Shown: piece by piece, positions 39,141-49,664 of the stretch | Layout: each line of letters begins with the position of its first letter | Position numbering within the stretch: position 1 is the first letter of the stretch | Source: Tardiphaga robiniae | GTDB lineage: Bacteria; Pseudomonadota; Alphaproteobacteria; Rhizobiales; Xanthobacteraceae | Length of the DNA stretch: 64,000 nt | Direction: 5' to 3' | NCBI RefSeq assembly: GCF_001618955.1 | Contig: NZ_LVYV01000007.1 | Location: forward strand, 81,200-145,199 | The notes under the pieces: model-generated | Told to the model about the DNA's origin: nothing | Databases searched by the model: none | The model's input: only the letters and a program-made list of their open reading frames with translations | Program-made: the position numbers and the translations under genes

Positions 39141-39615
39141 ACGGAACGCTCGAGACGCGCGGCACACGATAGACTTCATCCGCGCGCTTCTCGAAGGCTA
39201 CGGCAAAGCGCTGGAATGCCGCGTCGAACATCGTTCCCATCAGCATCGCCAACATGCGGCTCTTGAACTCATAGGCGATGAAGAAGCCGACGTCGCATTC
39301 CCCGTCATCTGCCTTCGGCTCAAAGGTCCAGCGGTTTTCGAGGTTGCTGAACGGACCGCGCAGATATTCGACCATGATCTTGAGGTTCGGCCGATCCAGC
39401 GTGACGCGGCTGGTGAAGGATTCCTGGACCAGCTTGAACGACACGGTCATGTCGGCAACGATGACCTCGGTGCCATTCTCATGCGGCGTGCGCTGGCGAA
39501 TCTTCAGCGACTTGCACAACGGCACGAATTCCGGATAGCGCTCGACATCGGCCACCAGATCGAACATCTGGGAGGCGCTGTGACGCACGCGGCGCTTGTT
39601 GGCAAATCTCGGCAT
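39130..39615 (-). CDS. RatA/Coq10-like START-domain protein
   Basis: 161 residues from the ATG at 39615, as the first 22 codons of the longer frame do not fit the family. The START/polyketide-cyclase signature is MPRFANKRRVRHSASQMFDL, VADVERYPEFVPLCKSLKI and the closing ML..LMGTMFDAAFQRFAVAF. Homologues bind ubiquinone (Coq10) or affect ribosome association (RatA); the former fits this lineage better. Ten bases behind lipA on the same strand. No antitoxin gene is adjacent. Confidence 0.9.
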   Translation of the reverse strand: MPRFANKRRVRHSASQMFDLVADVERYPEFVPLCKSLKIRQRTPHENGTEVIVADMTVSFKLVQESFTSRVTLDRPNLKIMVEYLRGPFSNLENRWTFEPKADDGECDVGFFIAYEFKSRMLAMLMGTMFDAAFQRFAVAFEKRADEVYRVPRVSSVPSTS

Positions 39616-39625
39616 TGTCGCGTTC

Positions 39626-40585
39626 TCAGCGCGCGAGAGCGGCGCGCGCAGCCTGCAGCTTGGCAAAATCCTCACCGGCATGATGCGACGAGCGCGTCAG
39701 CGGGCTCGCCGACACCATCAGGAAGCCCTTGGTGTAGGCGACTTTCTCATAGCCGCTGAATTCATCGGGGGTGACATAGCGCGACACCACGTGATGCTTG
39801 CGCGTCGGCTGCAGATACTGGCCGATTGTGAGAAAATCGATATCGGCGGAACGCATGTCGTCCATCACCTGCAGCACCTCGTGGCGCTCCTCGCCGAGGC
39901 CGACCATGATGCCGGACTTGGTGAAGATGGTGGGATCGATTTCCTTCACTCGCTGTAGCAACCGCAGCGAATGGAAGTAGCGCGCGCCTGGCCGCACCGT
40001 CAGATAGCGCGACGGCACGGTTTCCAGATTGTGGTTGAACACATCGGGCTTCGCTGCGACGACGATTTCGAGGGCGCCCGGCTTGCGCAGGAAGTCAGGC
40101 GTCAGGATTTCGATCGTGGTCGTGGGACATGCCGCGCGAATGGCACGAATCGTCTGGGCGAAATGTTCGGCGCCGCCATCGGCGAGATCGTCGCGATCGA
40201 CCGAGGTAATGACCACGTGATGCAGGCCAAGCTTACGAACGGCTTCAGCGACATGCTCGGGCTCCAGCGCGTCGAGCGCGCCCGGCATCCCCGTCTTGAC
40301 GTTGCAGAACGCACAGGCGCGGGTGCAGGTGTCACCCATGATCATGAAGGTGGCATGCTTCTTCTGCCAGCACTCGCCGATATTCGGGCAGCCGGCTTCC
40401 TCGCACACGGTGACGAGGCCGTTTTCCTTGACGATCTTACGGGTGTCGCCATAGCCACGGCTGGTCGGCGCTCGGACCCGGATCCAGTCCGGCTTCGGCG
40501 GCGAGAACGAATCCGGCCGATTCACTTTTTCAGGGTGACGCGGGCGGAGTTGCGTGGTGGAAACGGTATCGAGGACGACGACCAT
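39626..40585 (-). CDS. lipA: Lipoyl synthase
   Basis: 319 residues, normal length. Auxiliary cluster cysteines Cys61, Cys66 and Cys72 ([13 protein letters not shown]) and the radical-SAM triad Cys87, Cys91, Cys94 (CTRACAFC) are all present. [20 protein letters not shown] and [18 protein letters not shown] are family-specific. It inserts sulfur into octanoyl groups on lipoyl domains. Divergent from the glycosylase gene, 100 bases away. Confidence 0.97.
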   Translation of the reverse strand: MVVVLDTVSTTQLRPRHPEKVNRPDSFSPPKPDWIRVRAPTSRGYGDTRKIVKENGLVTVCEEAGCPNIGECWQKKHATFMIMGDTCTRACAFCNVKTGMPGALDALEPEHVAEAVRKLGLHHVVITSVDRDDLADGGAEHFAQTIRAIRAACPTTTIEILTPDFLRKPGALEIVVAAKPDVFNHNLETVPSRYLTVRPGARYFHSLRLLQRVKEIDPTIFTKSGIMVGLGEERHEVLQVMDDMRSADIDFLTIGQYLQPTRKHHVVSRYVTPDEFSGYEKVAYTKGFLMVSASPLTRSSHHAGEDFAKLQAARAALAR

Positions 40586-40685
40586 GAACTGTCCGTTCTG
40601 AGTGAAGCCTTAGGTAATCCGCCGGGCCCTGTCCTGCAACCCGCCCTCGCCTTGCCCGGCCCTGCATCATAACATAGGGGGCAGA

Positions 40686-41288
40686 ATGGCTCCAAAACCT
40701 CACCAAATCCCTCAAAAGCTCGGCAAGGCACTCAAACGCAGCTTTTTCGCGCGGAGCGTGCACGATGTGGCCCCCGAACTGATCGGTGCGACGCTCCTGG
40801 TGGACGGCGTCGGTGGCGAGATCGTCGAGGTCGAGGCCTATCATCACACCGAGCCCGCGGCCCATTCCTTCAACGGGCAGACGCCGCGCAACCAGATCAT
40901 GTTTGGACCGCCCGGCTTTGCCTATGTCTACCGCTCCTACGGCATCCACTGGTGCGTGAATTTCGTCTGCGAGGCCGAGGGATCGGCCAGCGCGGTGCTG
41001 ATCCGGGCGCTGCAACCGACCTTCGGGATTGGCGAGATGCAGCTGCGACGCGGGCTGCAGGATGAGCGCATGCTGTGCTCCGGGCCCGGCAAGGCCTGCC
41101 AGGCGCTGGGGATCAGCATCGCGCATAACGGGCTGGCGCTGGACAAGCCGCCGATCGCGATTCATGCCCGGACGGAGACGCCGAACATCGTCGCCGGCAT
41201 TCGCATCGGCATTACCAAGGCAGTCGAGCTGCCGTGGCGCTATGGGGTGCGCGGCTCGCGTTATCTCAGCAAGCCGTTTCCGAAGTAG
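40686..41288 (+). CDS. DNA-3-methyladenine glycosylase (AAG/MPG family)
   Basis: 200 residues. It has [20 protein letters not shown], the base-flipping and catalytic Glu region [17 protein letters not shown], and [20 protein letters not shown]. It excises alkylated purines for base-excision repair. Length suits the bacterial family. Converges with valS, whose stop is 30 bases away. Confidence 0.94.
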   Translation: MAPKPHQIPQKLGKALKRSFFARSVHDVAPELIGATLLVDGVGGEIVEVEAYHHTEPAAHSFNGQTPRNQIMFGPPGFAYVYRSYGIHWCVNFVCEAEGSASAVLIRALQPTFGIGEMQLRRGLQDERMLCSGPGKACQALGISIAHNGLALDKPPIAIHARTETPNIVAGIRIGITKAVELPWRYGVRGSRYLSKPFPK

Positions 41289-41318
41289 CTATAACGCCGC
41301 GCTTCGCAGAAGCCCCGC

Positions 41319-44192
41319 TCACACCGCGTTCTTAAGCCGTTCCAGCGCTTCCAGCGTCTTGGCCTTGCGGGCCTCGGCTGCCTCGCGCTTCTCGCGCTCT
41401 TCCTCGACGATCTCTTCCGCCGCGTTGGCGACGAATTTCTCGTTGGAGAGTTTGGCGTCGGCGCGCTTGATGTCAGCCTCGGCCTTCGCGAGCTCCTTGT
41501 CGAGACGCGTCTTCTCGGCGCCGAGATCGATCACGCCTTTCAGCGGCAGCGCTGCGACCTCGCCGCGGATCAGGAGCTGGACGGCGCCTTGCGGGGCGAC
41601 GTCGGCGAAGGAGATATCGCCGAGACGCGCGAGGCGCTTCACGACATCGCTCCAGCGCTGGGCACGGGCCTGCGTCTCCGCCGATGTGCCAGCCAGCACC
41701 AGCGGAGTCAGCGTCGCCGGCACGATATTCATCTCGGCACGCACCGAGCGGACCTCCGTTACAAGATCGATGACCCAGCCGATTTCGGCTTCGGCGGAAT
41801 CATCCTTGAAGTCGGCGACTGGTTCGGGATCGCCCATCAGGATCGGCGCGACGATCGGATCACTCGATGCTGTGGCAATGATCAGGGCCTCCTGCTCGCG
41901 CGTCAGGCCGCTCGCCTTGCGTGACCACGGCGCAAGCGCCAGCAGACCGCCGCGCGGCGCGGTGACGGTCCAGAGTTCTTCCGTGATGAAGGGCATGAAC
42001 GGATGCAGCAGCTTCAAGATCTCATCGCGAGCCCACGCGACCATCGCGCGGGTTTCGCTCTTGGCCGGACCGTCCTCGCCCATCATGAAGGGCTTGGCGA
42101 GTTCAAGATACCAGTCGCAATACACGTTCCAGACGAAGCGATAGGCCGCGCCAGCGGCATCATTGAAGCGATAGGCCTCGATGGCTTCGGTGACCTCGCG
42201 CGTCGCCTTCACGGTCTCATGCGCGATCCAGCGGTTGAGCACTTCCTTGGCTTTGGTCGGATCGAAGCCGGCCGGCAGCACGCACTCGTTCATTTCGGCG
42301 AAGCGGCAGGCATTCCAGAGCTTGGTCGCGAAATTGCGATAGCCCTCGACGCGCTGGGTCGCGAGCTTGATGTCGCGGCCCTGTGCGGCCATTGCAGCCA
42401 GCGTAAAACGCAGCGCGTCGGCGCCGTACTGGTCGATCAGGTTCAGGGGATCGATGACGTTGCCCTTCGACTTCGACATCTTGGCGCCCTTCTCGTCGCG
42501 GACGAGGGCGTGGATGTAGACGGTCGGGAACGGCACGTCCTTCTTGAAGTGCATGCCCATCATCATCATCCGGGCGACCCAGAAGAAGATGATGTCGAAG
42601 CCGGTGACGAGCACATTGGTGGGATAGTAGCGATCCACATCAACCGAGCTCTGCGGCCAGCCCAGCGTCGAGAACGGCCACAGCGCCGACGAGAACCAGG
42701 TGTCGAGCACGTCTTCATCGCGGGTGATGAAGCCCTCGCGCTTCGCCGGATCGAGCGCCATCTCGTGGCCCTGCTCTTCCGTGATCACTTCCTGCTCGAC
42801 ATAATAGCCGAGCGCGTTTCCGACCGCTTCTTCCTCGGTCTCGGCGACGAACACCTTACCGTCCGGCCCGTACCAGGCCGGGATCTGATGGCCCCACCAC
42901 AGCTGGCGCGAGATGCACCATGGCTGGATGTTCTCCATCCACTCGTAATAGGTCTTTTCCCAGTTCTTCGGCACAAACTCCGTCGCGCCGGTACGTACGG
43001 CGGCGATGGCCGGCTGCGCCATGGTCTTGGCGTCGACATACCACTGGTCGGTGAGGTACGGCTCGATGACGACGCCGGAGCGGTCGCCATGCGGCACCAT
43101 ATGCGTGTTGGGCTCGATCTTCTCGAGGAAGCCGAAGTCCTCCAGCCGCTGCACGATGGTCTTGCGCGCCTTGAAGCGCTCCATCCCATGTAGTTCTTCG
43201 ACGAGCTCCGACGCCGCTTCCGGCAGGCCGCGCAGATAGTCCTCGTTATCGGCGAGTGCGAGCTTGCCTTCGATATCGAGGATGCTGATGCGTGCAAGGC
43301 CGTGACGGTTGCCGACTTCGAAGTCGTTGAAGTCGTGCGCTGGCGTGATCTTCACCGCGCCGGAGCCCTTCTCCGGATCCGAATATTCATCTGCAACGAT
43401 CGGGATCAGACGGCCGACCAGCGGCAGAAGCACGTTCTTGCCGATCAGATGGGTGTAGCGCTCGTCATCCGGATTCACGGCGACGCCGCTGTCGCCGAGC
43501 ATCGTCTCGGGACGCGTGGTCGCAACGGTGATGAACGAGGTCGGATCTTCCGGATCGAAATTCTTGCCTTCGAGTGGATAGCGCAGATGCCAGAGGTTAC
43601 CCTTGACCTCGACCTGCTGGACTTCGAGATCGGAAATCGCGGTCAGCAGCTTCGGATCCCAGTTCACAAGGCGCTTGTCCTTGTAGATCAAGCCCTCACG
43701 GTGCAGCTGCACGAACACCTTGATGACGGCCTCGGACAGGCCCTCGTCCATGGTGAAGCGCTCGCGCGACCAGTCACAGGATGCGCCGAGGCGCTTCAAC
43801 TGATTGACGATGACGCCGCCACTCTCGGCCTTCCACTTCCAGACGCGTTCAAGAAATGCCTCGCGGCCCATGTCGCGGCGACCGGGCTCCTGGCGCTCCA
43901 TCAACTGGCGCTCGACCACCATCTGGGTCGCGATGCCGGCATGGTCGGTGCCGGGCTGCCACAGCACGTCGCGGCCGCGCATGCGCTCGAAACGACAGAG
44001 CACGTCCTGCAGCGTGTTGTTCAGGGCGTGGCCCATATGCAGCGAGCCGGTGACGTTCGGCGGCGGGATCACGATCGTATAGGGCTCGGCATCCACCCGG
44101 TCCGCGCGGCCGGCCTTGAACGCGCCTTCGGCTTCCCAGGCAGCGGCGATGCGGGTCTCGATATCGGCGGGCTGATAGGTCTTTTCGATCAT
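41319..44192 (-). CDS. valS: Valyl-tRNA synthetase
   Basis: 957 residues, full length. HIGH-box segment [15 protein letters not shown] and [12 protein letters not shown]; the editing domain lies between ([14 protein letters not shown]), and the C-terminal coiled-coil arm ([20 protein letters not shown]) is present. It charges tRNA-Val and edits threonyl errors. It ends the PIMT-like / TolC / PopZ / ValS order on the minus strand, with a 176-base gap to popZ. Confidence 0.98.
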   Translation of the reverse strand: MIEKTYQPADIETRIAAAWEAEGAFKAGRADRVDAEPYTIVIPPPNVTGSLHMGHALNNTLQDVLCRFERMRGRDVLWQPGTDHAGIATQMVVERQLMERQEPGRRDMGREAFLERVWKWKAESGGVIVNQLKRLGASCDWSRERFTMDEGLSEAVIKVFVQLHREGLIYKDKRLVNWDPKLLTAISDLEVQQVEVKGNLWHLRYPLEGKNFDPEDPTSFITVATTRPETMLGDSGVAVNPDDERYTHLIGKNVLLPLVGRLIPIVADEYSDPEKGSGAVKITPAHDFNDFEVGNRHGLARISILDIEGKLALADNEDYLRGLPEAASELVEELHGMERFKARKTIVQRLEDFGFLEKIEPNTHMVPHGDRSGVVIEPYLTDQWYVDAKTMAQPAIAAVRTGATEFVPKNWEKTYYEWMENIQPWCISRQLWWGHQIPAWYGPDGKVFVAETEEEAVGNALGYYVEQEVITEEQGHEMALDPAKREGFITRDEDVLDTWFSSALWPFSTLGWPQSSVDVDRYYPTNVLVTGFDIIFFWVARMMMMGMHFKKDVPFPTVYIHALVRDEKGAKMSKSKGNVIDPLNLIDQYGADALRFTLAAMAAQGRDIKLATQRVEGYRNFATKLWNACRFAEMNECVLPAGFDPTKAKEVLNRWIAHETVKATREVTEAIEAYRFNDAAGAAYRFVWNVYCDWYLELAKPFMMGEDGPAKSETRAMVAWARDEILKLLHPFMPFITEELWTVTAPRGGLLALAPWSRKASGLTREQEALIIATASSDPIVAPILMGDPEPVADFKDDSAEAEIGWVIDLVTEVRSVRAEMNIVPATLTPLVLAGTSAETQARAQRWSDVVKRLARLGDISFADVAPQGAVQLLIRGEVAALPLKGVIDLGAEKTRLDKELAKAEADIKRADAKLSNEKFVANAAEEIVEEEREKREAAEARKAKTLEALERLKNAV

Positions 44193-44368
44193 GACAATTC
44201 AATCAAATCAGGGGTTTTCGGCCACGGTTTTGAGGCTTGGGGCGAACGCAGGAAGCCGATGGCGCTAGAAACCCGCCAGCGCGGCTCAAGTCAACATAGA
44301 GGGCTGTTTAACCACCTCGGAGGGCCAAACGAAGGCCCCGAAAGGCCGTCGTTGCCTGTCTCGCGGGC

Positions 44369-45112
44369 CTAGCGGCCGCCACCGCGCGAGACGCGCTCGA
44401 TCTCGGCCTTGACGATGCGCTCGACGAGGCCCGGCAGGTTGTCGTCCAGCCAGGACTTCAGCATCGGACGCAGCATCTCCTTGACGAGATCCTCGAGGGT
44501 CCGCGCGTTGTTGCTCAGGACCGTGTTGGCCAAAGCATTGAAGGCCGACTCCACGGACGACACGGTACTGTGCGACAGGATCTGCTGCTGCGGCGCGACG
44601 GGCGGCGGATCGTAGGACGGCGGGTCGAAGCGCGGCGCGGGCCGTTGGCTGCTGGCGGCGACAGCTTCGGCGAATTCGAGGTCGTCATCCGGCTCGACAT
44701 GCTGGAATACGGGTTCCGGCTCGGGGTCGGCGACCATCATCTCGTCGGTCAGTTCGAACACATCACCGTCGGGCTGCGCCGGGCGCACCTCTTCCTCGGT
44801 GGTCGCGGCTTCCAGGCTGGCCAACATCGCGTCGATGTCGTCCTGGCTGTTGGAGACAGCAGGCTCCGGCGGCGGTGGCGCGGGCTTCGGGGCTGGCGGC
44901 GGTGCTTTGGCGGCGGCTGCCTGCGCGGCAGGAATCGCCGACGGCGGGATGTCTGTCATCGCAGCAGGCTTGGGTGCAGGAGCTGGCTTGGGCGGCGGCG
45001 GAGGAGCAACTTCGGCGACGGCCGGCTTCGCTTCGTCGTCGGCGATGATACGTCGGATCGACGCCAGAATCTCCTCCATCGAGGGCTCCTGGACCTTTGC
45101 AGGTTGCGTCAT
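44369..45112 (-). CDS. popZ: Polar organizing protein PopZ (DUF2497)
   Basis: 247 residues. A conserved N-terminal helix (EPSMEEILASIRRIIADDEA), a long Pro/Ala/Glu-rich disordered middle, and the helical oligomerisation tail (TLEDLVKEMLRPMLKSWLDD, NLPGLVERIVKAEIERVSRG). In Caulobacter and relatives it builds a polar condensate that anchors centromere and signalling proteins. Both conserved ends and typical length are present; lies just upstream of valS, its usual neighbour. Confidence 0.93.
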   Translation of the reverse strand: MTQPAKVQEPSMEEILASIRRIIADDEAKPAVAEVAPPPPPKPAPAPKPAAMTDIPPSAIPAAQAAAAKAPPPAPKPAPPPPEPAVSNSQDDIDAMLASLEAATTEEEVRPAQPDGDVFELTDEMMVADPEPEPVFQHVEPDDDLEFAEAVAASSQRPAPRFDPPSYDPPPVAPQQQILSHSTVSSVESAFNALANTVLSNNARTLEDLVKEMLRPMLKSWLDDNLPGLVERIVKAEIERVSRGGGR

Positions 45113-45349
45113 GTCCGACTCCGCATCATCAACGCTCTCGTCAATATTTTACACCAGACGAGGCTGAATTTGCGGGTTGTCGTTTTGACGACCGTTCGAT
45201 TCAGCGCGCAAGCCTGACTTGTCCCCAAGATCAAGCGAGGCCTGACCACCAACTGTCGCGCGGGAAATGCCCAAGGAACTAGGAGAGGCATTCCGAATCG
45301 CTAAGCCAGCAATGCAAACGGTACGTCATCGGACAAATTGATTGCAAGC

Positions 45350-45373
45350 AAAGGGCCGCACAAGCGGCCCTTT
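45350..45373 (-). terminator. Terminator hairpin after the TolC-like gene
   Basis: AAAGGGCCGC / GCGGCCCTTT, perfect 10-base arms with a four-base loop (ACAA), lies 31 bases beyond the TolC stop at 45404. On the minus strand the stem ends in TTT and is followed by GCTTGC, so it is a fair but not ideal intrinsic terminator. Confidence 0.7.
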
Positions 45374-45403
45374 CTATACGATATCAGGTGATATCCGAGC
45401 GCG

Positions 45404-46807
45404 TTAGCGCCCGTCGGGCGTACGCACGCCGACCCAGCTATCGCGCACCTGATGATAGTGCACGCTGGGGTCATACACATTGGTGTTCAGCTTCATCACC
45501 GTCGGCGACAGACGACCGATTGCGCTGAGCACCGAATAGGAAGCAACGACGCGATCATGCTGCGCGTTCACCAACGCGACACGTGCGTTCACCAGTGCCT
45601 GCTGCGCATTCAATACGTCCAGCGTGGTGCGCTGGCCGGCCTTGGCCTCTTCACGCACGCCGTTCAGCGCGATCTCCGATGCCTGCACCTGTGCCTGCGC
45701 GGAAGAAACCTGCGCCCTGCCCGCAAGCAACGCGCCCCAGAACTGTACAACAGTCGCGCGCGCCTGATCGCGCGTCTGGTCGAGAGCGAGGCGTTGCTGC
45801 GCGAGCGTTTCCTTGGACTGACGGATCAGCGAGTATTCGCCGCCACCCTGATAGACCGGGATCGACAACTGGGCGATGGCGGAAGCGGTGAACTGCTTGT
45901 TAACCGCGTAGGTCTGCTCGTAGGCCTGCTGCGCGTTGGCCGTCAGCGTTACTGTTGGAAACAGTGCGCCTTCGTTGACCTTGGTGTTCAGGAAACTGAT
46001 GTCGACGCCGAACATCGCTGCGGTCACGTTCGGATTTTCAGTGAGGCCGAGCTCGATAGCGGCAGGTAGCGTGGCCGGCAGAAAGCGGTCGACTGGCGAA
46101 CCTGCCTGCAAAGCCACCGGCTCGTTGCCGATAATGCGGCGGAAATTCGAGCGCGTGGTCGTCAGCGTCGATTCGGCGCTCAGCAACTGCGTACGGCCGG
46201 CGGCGAGCTGCGCCTCGGACTGCGCCACGTCGGTGCGGGTGACTTCGCCGACATTGAACCGATCGCGGGTCTGCTTCAGCGTCTGCTCGAGCACACGCAC
46301 GTTGCTGCGCTGAACCTCAACGGTGGCCGCGTCGCGCAGGTAGTCCATGTAGATAGTCGCGGCGGAAAGCATCACCGACTGTTCCAGCACGCGCAGGCCT
46401 TCGCGTGCGGACGATACCTGGCTTTCGGCAGCCCGGGTACGGTTTGCAGTCTGCTGCCCGTTATAGAGAGTCTGCGTGGCGGTAATACCGACGGCGCGTG
46501 GCACCTGCGTGCCGGTAAGGTTGCTGGTGGCACCGGCCGCGGTCACGTCGCTATACTGGTAACCCGCGCTCGCGGTGACCGAAACCCTCGGCCGATAACC
46601 CGACAAAGCCTGAGGCACGTTCTCGTCAGTGACGCGCACCGAAGCGCGCTGGGCATTCAATTGAGGATTGTTCTGATAAGCGCGAACCAACGCCGCTTCG
46701 ATCGTATCAGCCAGAACAGGTGACGTTCCGGCAAATGCCAGCAAAAGGGCCGCAGCTGCAGCACCGGTGAGAGCTTTTACGCCGCCCATTCTTGGTAATC
46801 CATTCAT
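45404..46807 (-). CDS. TolC-family outer-membrane channel protein
   Basis: 467 residues from the ATG at 46807 (another at 46789; upstream codons to 46960 do not encode a leader). A signal peptide ends at AFAGTSPVLAD, then TIEAALVRAYQNNPQLNAQR, the classic TolC start. Two helical hairpin repeats follow, with long coiled segments (RTRAAESQVSSAREGLRVLE; RTTLDVLNAQQALVNARVAL). It serves type I secretion and RND efflux as the outer duct. Positioned between the PIMT-like gene and popZ, as is common in this order. Confidence 0.93.
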   Translation of the reverse strand: MNGLPRMGGVKALTGAAAAALLLAFAGTSPVLADTIEAALVRAYQNNPQLNAQRASVRVTDENVPQALSGYRPRVSVTASAGYQYSDVTAAGATSNLTGTQVPRAVGITATQTLYNGQQTANRTRAAESQVSSAREGLRVLEQSVMLSAATIYMDYLRDAATVEVQRSNVRVLEQTLKQTRDRFNVGEVTRTDVAQSEAQLAAGRTQLLSAESTLTTTRSNFRRIIGNEPVALQAGSPVDRFLPATLPAAIELGLTENPNVTAAMFGVDISFLNTKVNEGALFPTVTLTANAQQAYEQTYAVNKQFTASAIAQLSIPVYQGGGEYSLIRQSKETLAQQRLALDQTRDQARATVVQFWGALLAGRAQVSSAQAQVQASEIALNGVREEAKAGQRTTLDVLNAQQALVNARVALVNAQHDRVVASYSVLSAIGRLSPTVMKLNTNVYDPSVHYHQVRDSWVGVRTPDGR

Positions 46808-47021
46808 GCCGTTCACTGATCCGGGCGCACACTTATGGCGACCGAACAGATGATGTCCGTTAGCGAGTCTCCACTCACCATATTCCTCGCATTGGCGAGA
46901 CGGAACCTCTCGTGGAAACTTGACAGTGAAAACTTGGCGTATGGGACATCCAAGCCACACTTGTAATTACCGCTGGCGATATTAGCGGTGCCCCGATGCC
47001 CGATAAGGCGGACAGCCGGCC

Positions 47022-47600
47022 CTAGAAAACGAATGACGGGAGCTTTTCCATGCCCGGCAGAACCGGTGCGGTAGCATCGAACAGGGGGCGGGAGCCAAAA
47101 TCCTCGTGGGAATGGGTCACGATCACCGCGCGGGCGGGCTTGGTCAGGGCGAATACGCCCACTAGCTGACCATCGGGGGCCAGCTGCTTGTAAAGCCCGG
47201 TCGGCACGACTTCCGTCGCGCCGGCCAGAACGATCAGATCATAGGGGCCGCTTGCGACATCGCCATCGGCCGGCATGCCGGCCGCGCTGGTGACCTGCCC
47301 GGCAAACTGGGCAATCACGGCGGCCGCATAGCCCGTGGGGCAACCGACCACCAGAACCTTGTCGGTCGCCTTCACATCGGAGGCTTGCAGCATCCGCGCC
47401 AGCACCACCGGCTTGATCAGAAAGCGATTCGGGGCGACTTCGAGGTCGAGATCGAGATAGGCCATGGCGCGCTGGCTAGCCGGAACGAACTCCTCGCGCG
47501 GCACCGCGAGCATGGCGTCGATGATGCGCAAATCGGTGACGTCGCTGGGACGCACCTGACCATCAACCATCTTCTGGCGTGCGGTCGAAAAGTCGGACAT
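47022..47600 (-). CDS. Protein-L-isoaspartate O-methyltransferase-like protein
   Basis: 192 residues from the ATG at 47600. The N-terminus MVDGQVRPSDVTDLRIIDAM with VPREEFVP fits the family. The SAM loop is VLVVGCPTGYAAAVIAQFAG in place of the usual VLEIGTGSGYQAA, with Cys-Pro replacing the usual residues, so SAM binding may be altered. It may therefore be an inactive or specialised variant. It sits upstream of the TolC gene on the same strand, a conserved pairing. Confidence 0.85.
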   Translation of the reverse strand: MSDFSTARQKMVDGQVRPSDVTDLRIIDAMLAVPREEFVPASQRAMAYLDLDLEVAPNRFLIKPVVLARMLQASDVKATDKVLVVGCPTGYAAAVIAQFAGQVTSAAGMPADGDVASGPYDLIVLAGATEVVPTGLYKQLAPDGQLVGVFALTKPARAVIVTHSHEDFGSRPLFDATAPVLPGMEKLPSFVF

Positions 47601-47751
47601 GAGCAATCCCTTGCAAACGGCTGGAAGTTCCTTTTGCAGGAATTACGGCAGCGCACAGCGGGATGCAAGGTTCGTAAAAACACACCAGCCAACGCACCAT
47701 CGAGGCGATCCCGAGCGCGGTTTCTGGCAGCTGTTTTTGCGGAAGGATGTT

Positions 47752-47796
47752 TGGCTCCCCGGGCTGGATTCGAACCAGCGACCATTCGATTAACAG
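47752..47796 (-). other. 3' half of tRNA-Asn: putative attachment site of an integrative element
   Basis: On the minus strand, the anticodon loop CTGTTAA (anticodon GTT), the arm GCTGGTTCGAATCCAGC and the acceptor end CCGGGGAGCCA are present. The 5' half is replaced: the bases before the loop do not form the anticodon stem, and no D-arm or complementary TCCCCGG follows within the needed distance. The crossover is thus in or beside the anticodon loop. The integrase gene begins 151 bases away. Confidence 0.75.
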
Positions 47797-47946
47797 TTGG
47801 CTGTCAGCGCATTTCTTTCGGTTTCACTGCGTTACATGGCGCGAGAAATGTCAATCATTTCTGGACTTTAAGCCGACACCACGCAACATGCGGTCTCATC
47901 CGGCCACTTTGCATTACGCATTTTTGTGGCCCCGAAGAGGCCCTGA

Positions 47947-49266
47947 ATGCCAAAATCCCGTCACCGCGTGACCCTCACCCCGACCAAGATTGCAGGCCTG
48001 AAACCTGCCCTGCTTGGACAGCGCTACCAAGTTATGGACGCGTTGGTTCCAGGCTTCGGCGTTCGCGTCACTGACAGTGGCAACCGAACTTTCATCCTGC
48101 GAACCCGCTATCCGGGTAGCGACACTCCGAGTCGTCGGGAGATCGGCAAGGTTGGCGACATCACGCTCACCGATGCGAGAGACAAAGCGCGTATGTGGCG
48201 TGACCTCATTCGGCACGGCATCGATCCCGCGGTTCAAGCTCAGAGGGACCGAGCAACTGAGATCGAGAAACGCCAACTGACTTTCGAGGCCGTAGTAAGC
48301 GACTTCATTCGAGACAAGCTTCCGAGCGAGCGAAAGGGAAAAGACGCCGAGAGAGAGATCAAGCGCGATCTTCTGCCCAAATGGGCCAGCAAGGCCATCA
48401 CAGAAATCACTGATCGCGACGTCTCCGCATTGATCAAAGCCAAAGGAAGAGATGGTAAGGTCGGCGCTCGAAACCTATTGGCGTTGATCAAACGGTTCTT
48501 CCGGTGGGTCTGCGCCCAGCCAGAATATGGGATGGCCACATCTCCATGTGCAAACATCCGCGCGTCGGACCTGCTTGGAGATATGCCACGGTCAGCTACC
48601 CGCGTTCTGTCAGATGATGAATTGTTCGCTTTGTGGCGGGTCGCGAGCCGCATGCCCTACCCGGCTGGCCCAGCGTACCGGCTTCTTGTGTTGACGGCGT
48701 TACGCCTCAATGAAGTTGTCGATGCATCCTGGCTCGAATTCAACGCGCGGGATCGCATCTGGGTTATCCCGGAAGCGCGAATGAAAGGGCGAAACAGCGG
48801 CAAGAGGCAGGCTCGGTCTCACGCCGTCCCATTGACCGACGACATCCTGGCGGTGCTCGAGATCCTGCCGCGATGGAACGCGGGTCACTATCTCTTCTCA
48901 ACAAGCGCTGGTGAAAGTCCGGCGTGGATCGGAACCAAGATCAAGCAGCGCCTCAACAAGGGCATGGTGCTCACTCTTCGCGCTCTCGCGCGTCAACGAG
49001 GGGAAAATCCGAGCCATGTCTCCCTACCCCACTTCGTCAATCACGACATCCGCCGCACTGTGCGCAGCCAGTTGTCGAGGCTGCGGGTGACAGAAGAAGC
49101 ACGAGAGGCCGTGTTAGCTCACGCCCGCCCGGGGATTAAAGGAACATACGACCATTATGACTATCTCGACGAAAAGCGTGAAGCACTTGAACTATGGGCC
49201 ACCCGTTTGCGTGGGATCGTTTCGCCAGCGAGAAACAATGTAGTGAAACTCCGCGCAACGGCTTGA
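47947..49266 (+). CDS. P4-type tyrosine integrase of a tRNA-targeted element
   Basis: 439 residues. An N-terminal arm-type DNA-binding domain (DUF4102-like: VPGFGVRVTDSGNRTFILRT), a SAM-like core-binding domain, and a catalytic domain with Arg in LLVLTALRLNEVV, HDIRRTVRS (HxxR), His in AVLAHARPG and nucleophile Tyr in TYDHYDY. It should recombine its attachment site with the tRNA-Asn gene. AGAGG precedes the ATG. It reads away from the tRNA fragment, into the element. Confidence 0.95.
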   Translation: MPKSRHRVTLTPTKIAGLKPALLGQRYQVMDALVPGFGVRVTDSGNRTFILRTRYPGSDTPSRREIGKVGDITLTDARDKARMWRDLIRHGIDPAVQAQRDRATEIEKRQLTFEAVVSDFIRDKLPSERKGKDAEREIKRDLLPKWASKAITEITDRDVSALIKAKGRDGKVGARNLLALIKRFFRWVCAQPEYGMATSPCANIRASDLLGDMPRSATRVLSDDELFALWRVASRMPYPAGPAYRLLVLTALRLNEVVDASWLEFNARDRIWVIPEARMKGRNSGKRQARSHAVPLTDDILAVLEILPRWNAGHYLFSTSAGESPAWIGTKIKQRLNKGMVLTLRALARQRGENPSHVSLPHFVNHDIRRTVRSQLSRLRVTEEAREAVLAHARPGIKGTYDHYDYLDEKREALELWATRLRGIVSPARNNVVKLRATA

Positions 49267-49370
49267 CGATACATCGTAGTTCATGCAATGTTCTCTTTGT
49301 GCTAATGCCTACCACCGGCTATTCGTTTTGATAGATACACGGACGGCATTTTACCAATAGGAGCACACTC

Positions 49371-49664
49371 TAGTTTGTTCGAGGCGCCGCCGTTGGCGGT
49401 CAAGGAGAAGGCGTGCTTGCACGCTAGCCGGGACTGTAACCGGGCGTGGTCAGCGGCGTTGTGGAGGCTCATTCTCTGCACGTTTCTGCTGGGGCGCGAA
49501 AGGCCGAGGACAAACTAACCGGTTAGCTCTCCCCGTTTTTGGAGAGCTAGAGCCCCTCAGGTGGGGAGCGCTGAGCTAAGGCTGGCGCCGGGGAGAGAAA
49601 CAGGAACCCCTGGGTCTCGCCCCTGAATGCATGCTCATGGCGAGTCCGGTATTGGAGAACCAAT
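49371..49664 (+). promoter_or_regulatory. Strongly folded leader upstream of the AlpA-like gene
   Basis: About 290 bases with no gene but at least six stems. These are CCGCC/GGCGG (49387-49399), GCGTG/CACGC (49411-49424), TAGCTCTCC/GGAGAGCTA (49524-49549), CCCC/GGGG (49553-49566), a long bulged hairpin at 49590-49623, and ATTGG/CCAAT (49651-49664). The last holds the GGAG ribosome-binding bases and abuts the ATG at 49665. A regulatory RNA, recombination site or both are possible. The rest of the gap (49267-49370) shows nothing. Confidence 0.5.

Noticed and set aside
39130..39615. RatA toxin of a toxin-antitoxin pair
   Set aside because: The START-domain family is shared with Coq10, and no antitoxin partner is adjacent; context with lipA suggests housekeeping.
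49524..49549. Rho-independent terminator of the integrase gene
   Set aside because: The stem is good, but the T-run is in the loop and no T-run follows on the plus strand; it is nearly 260 bases past the integrase stop.
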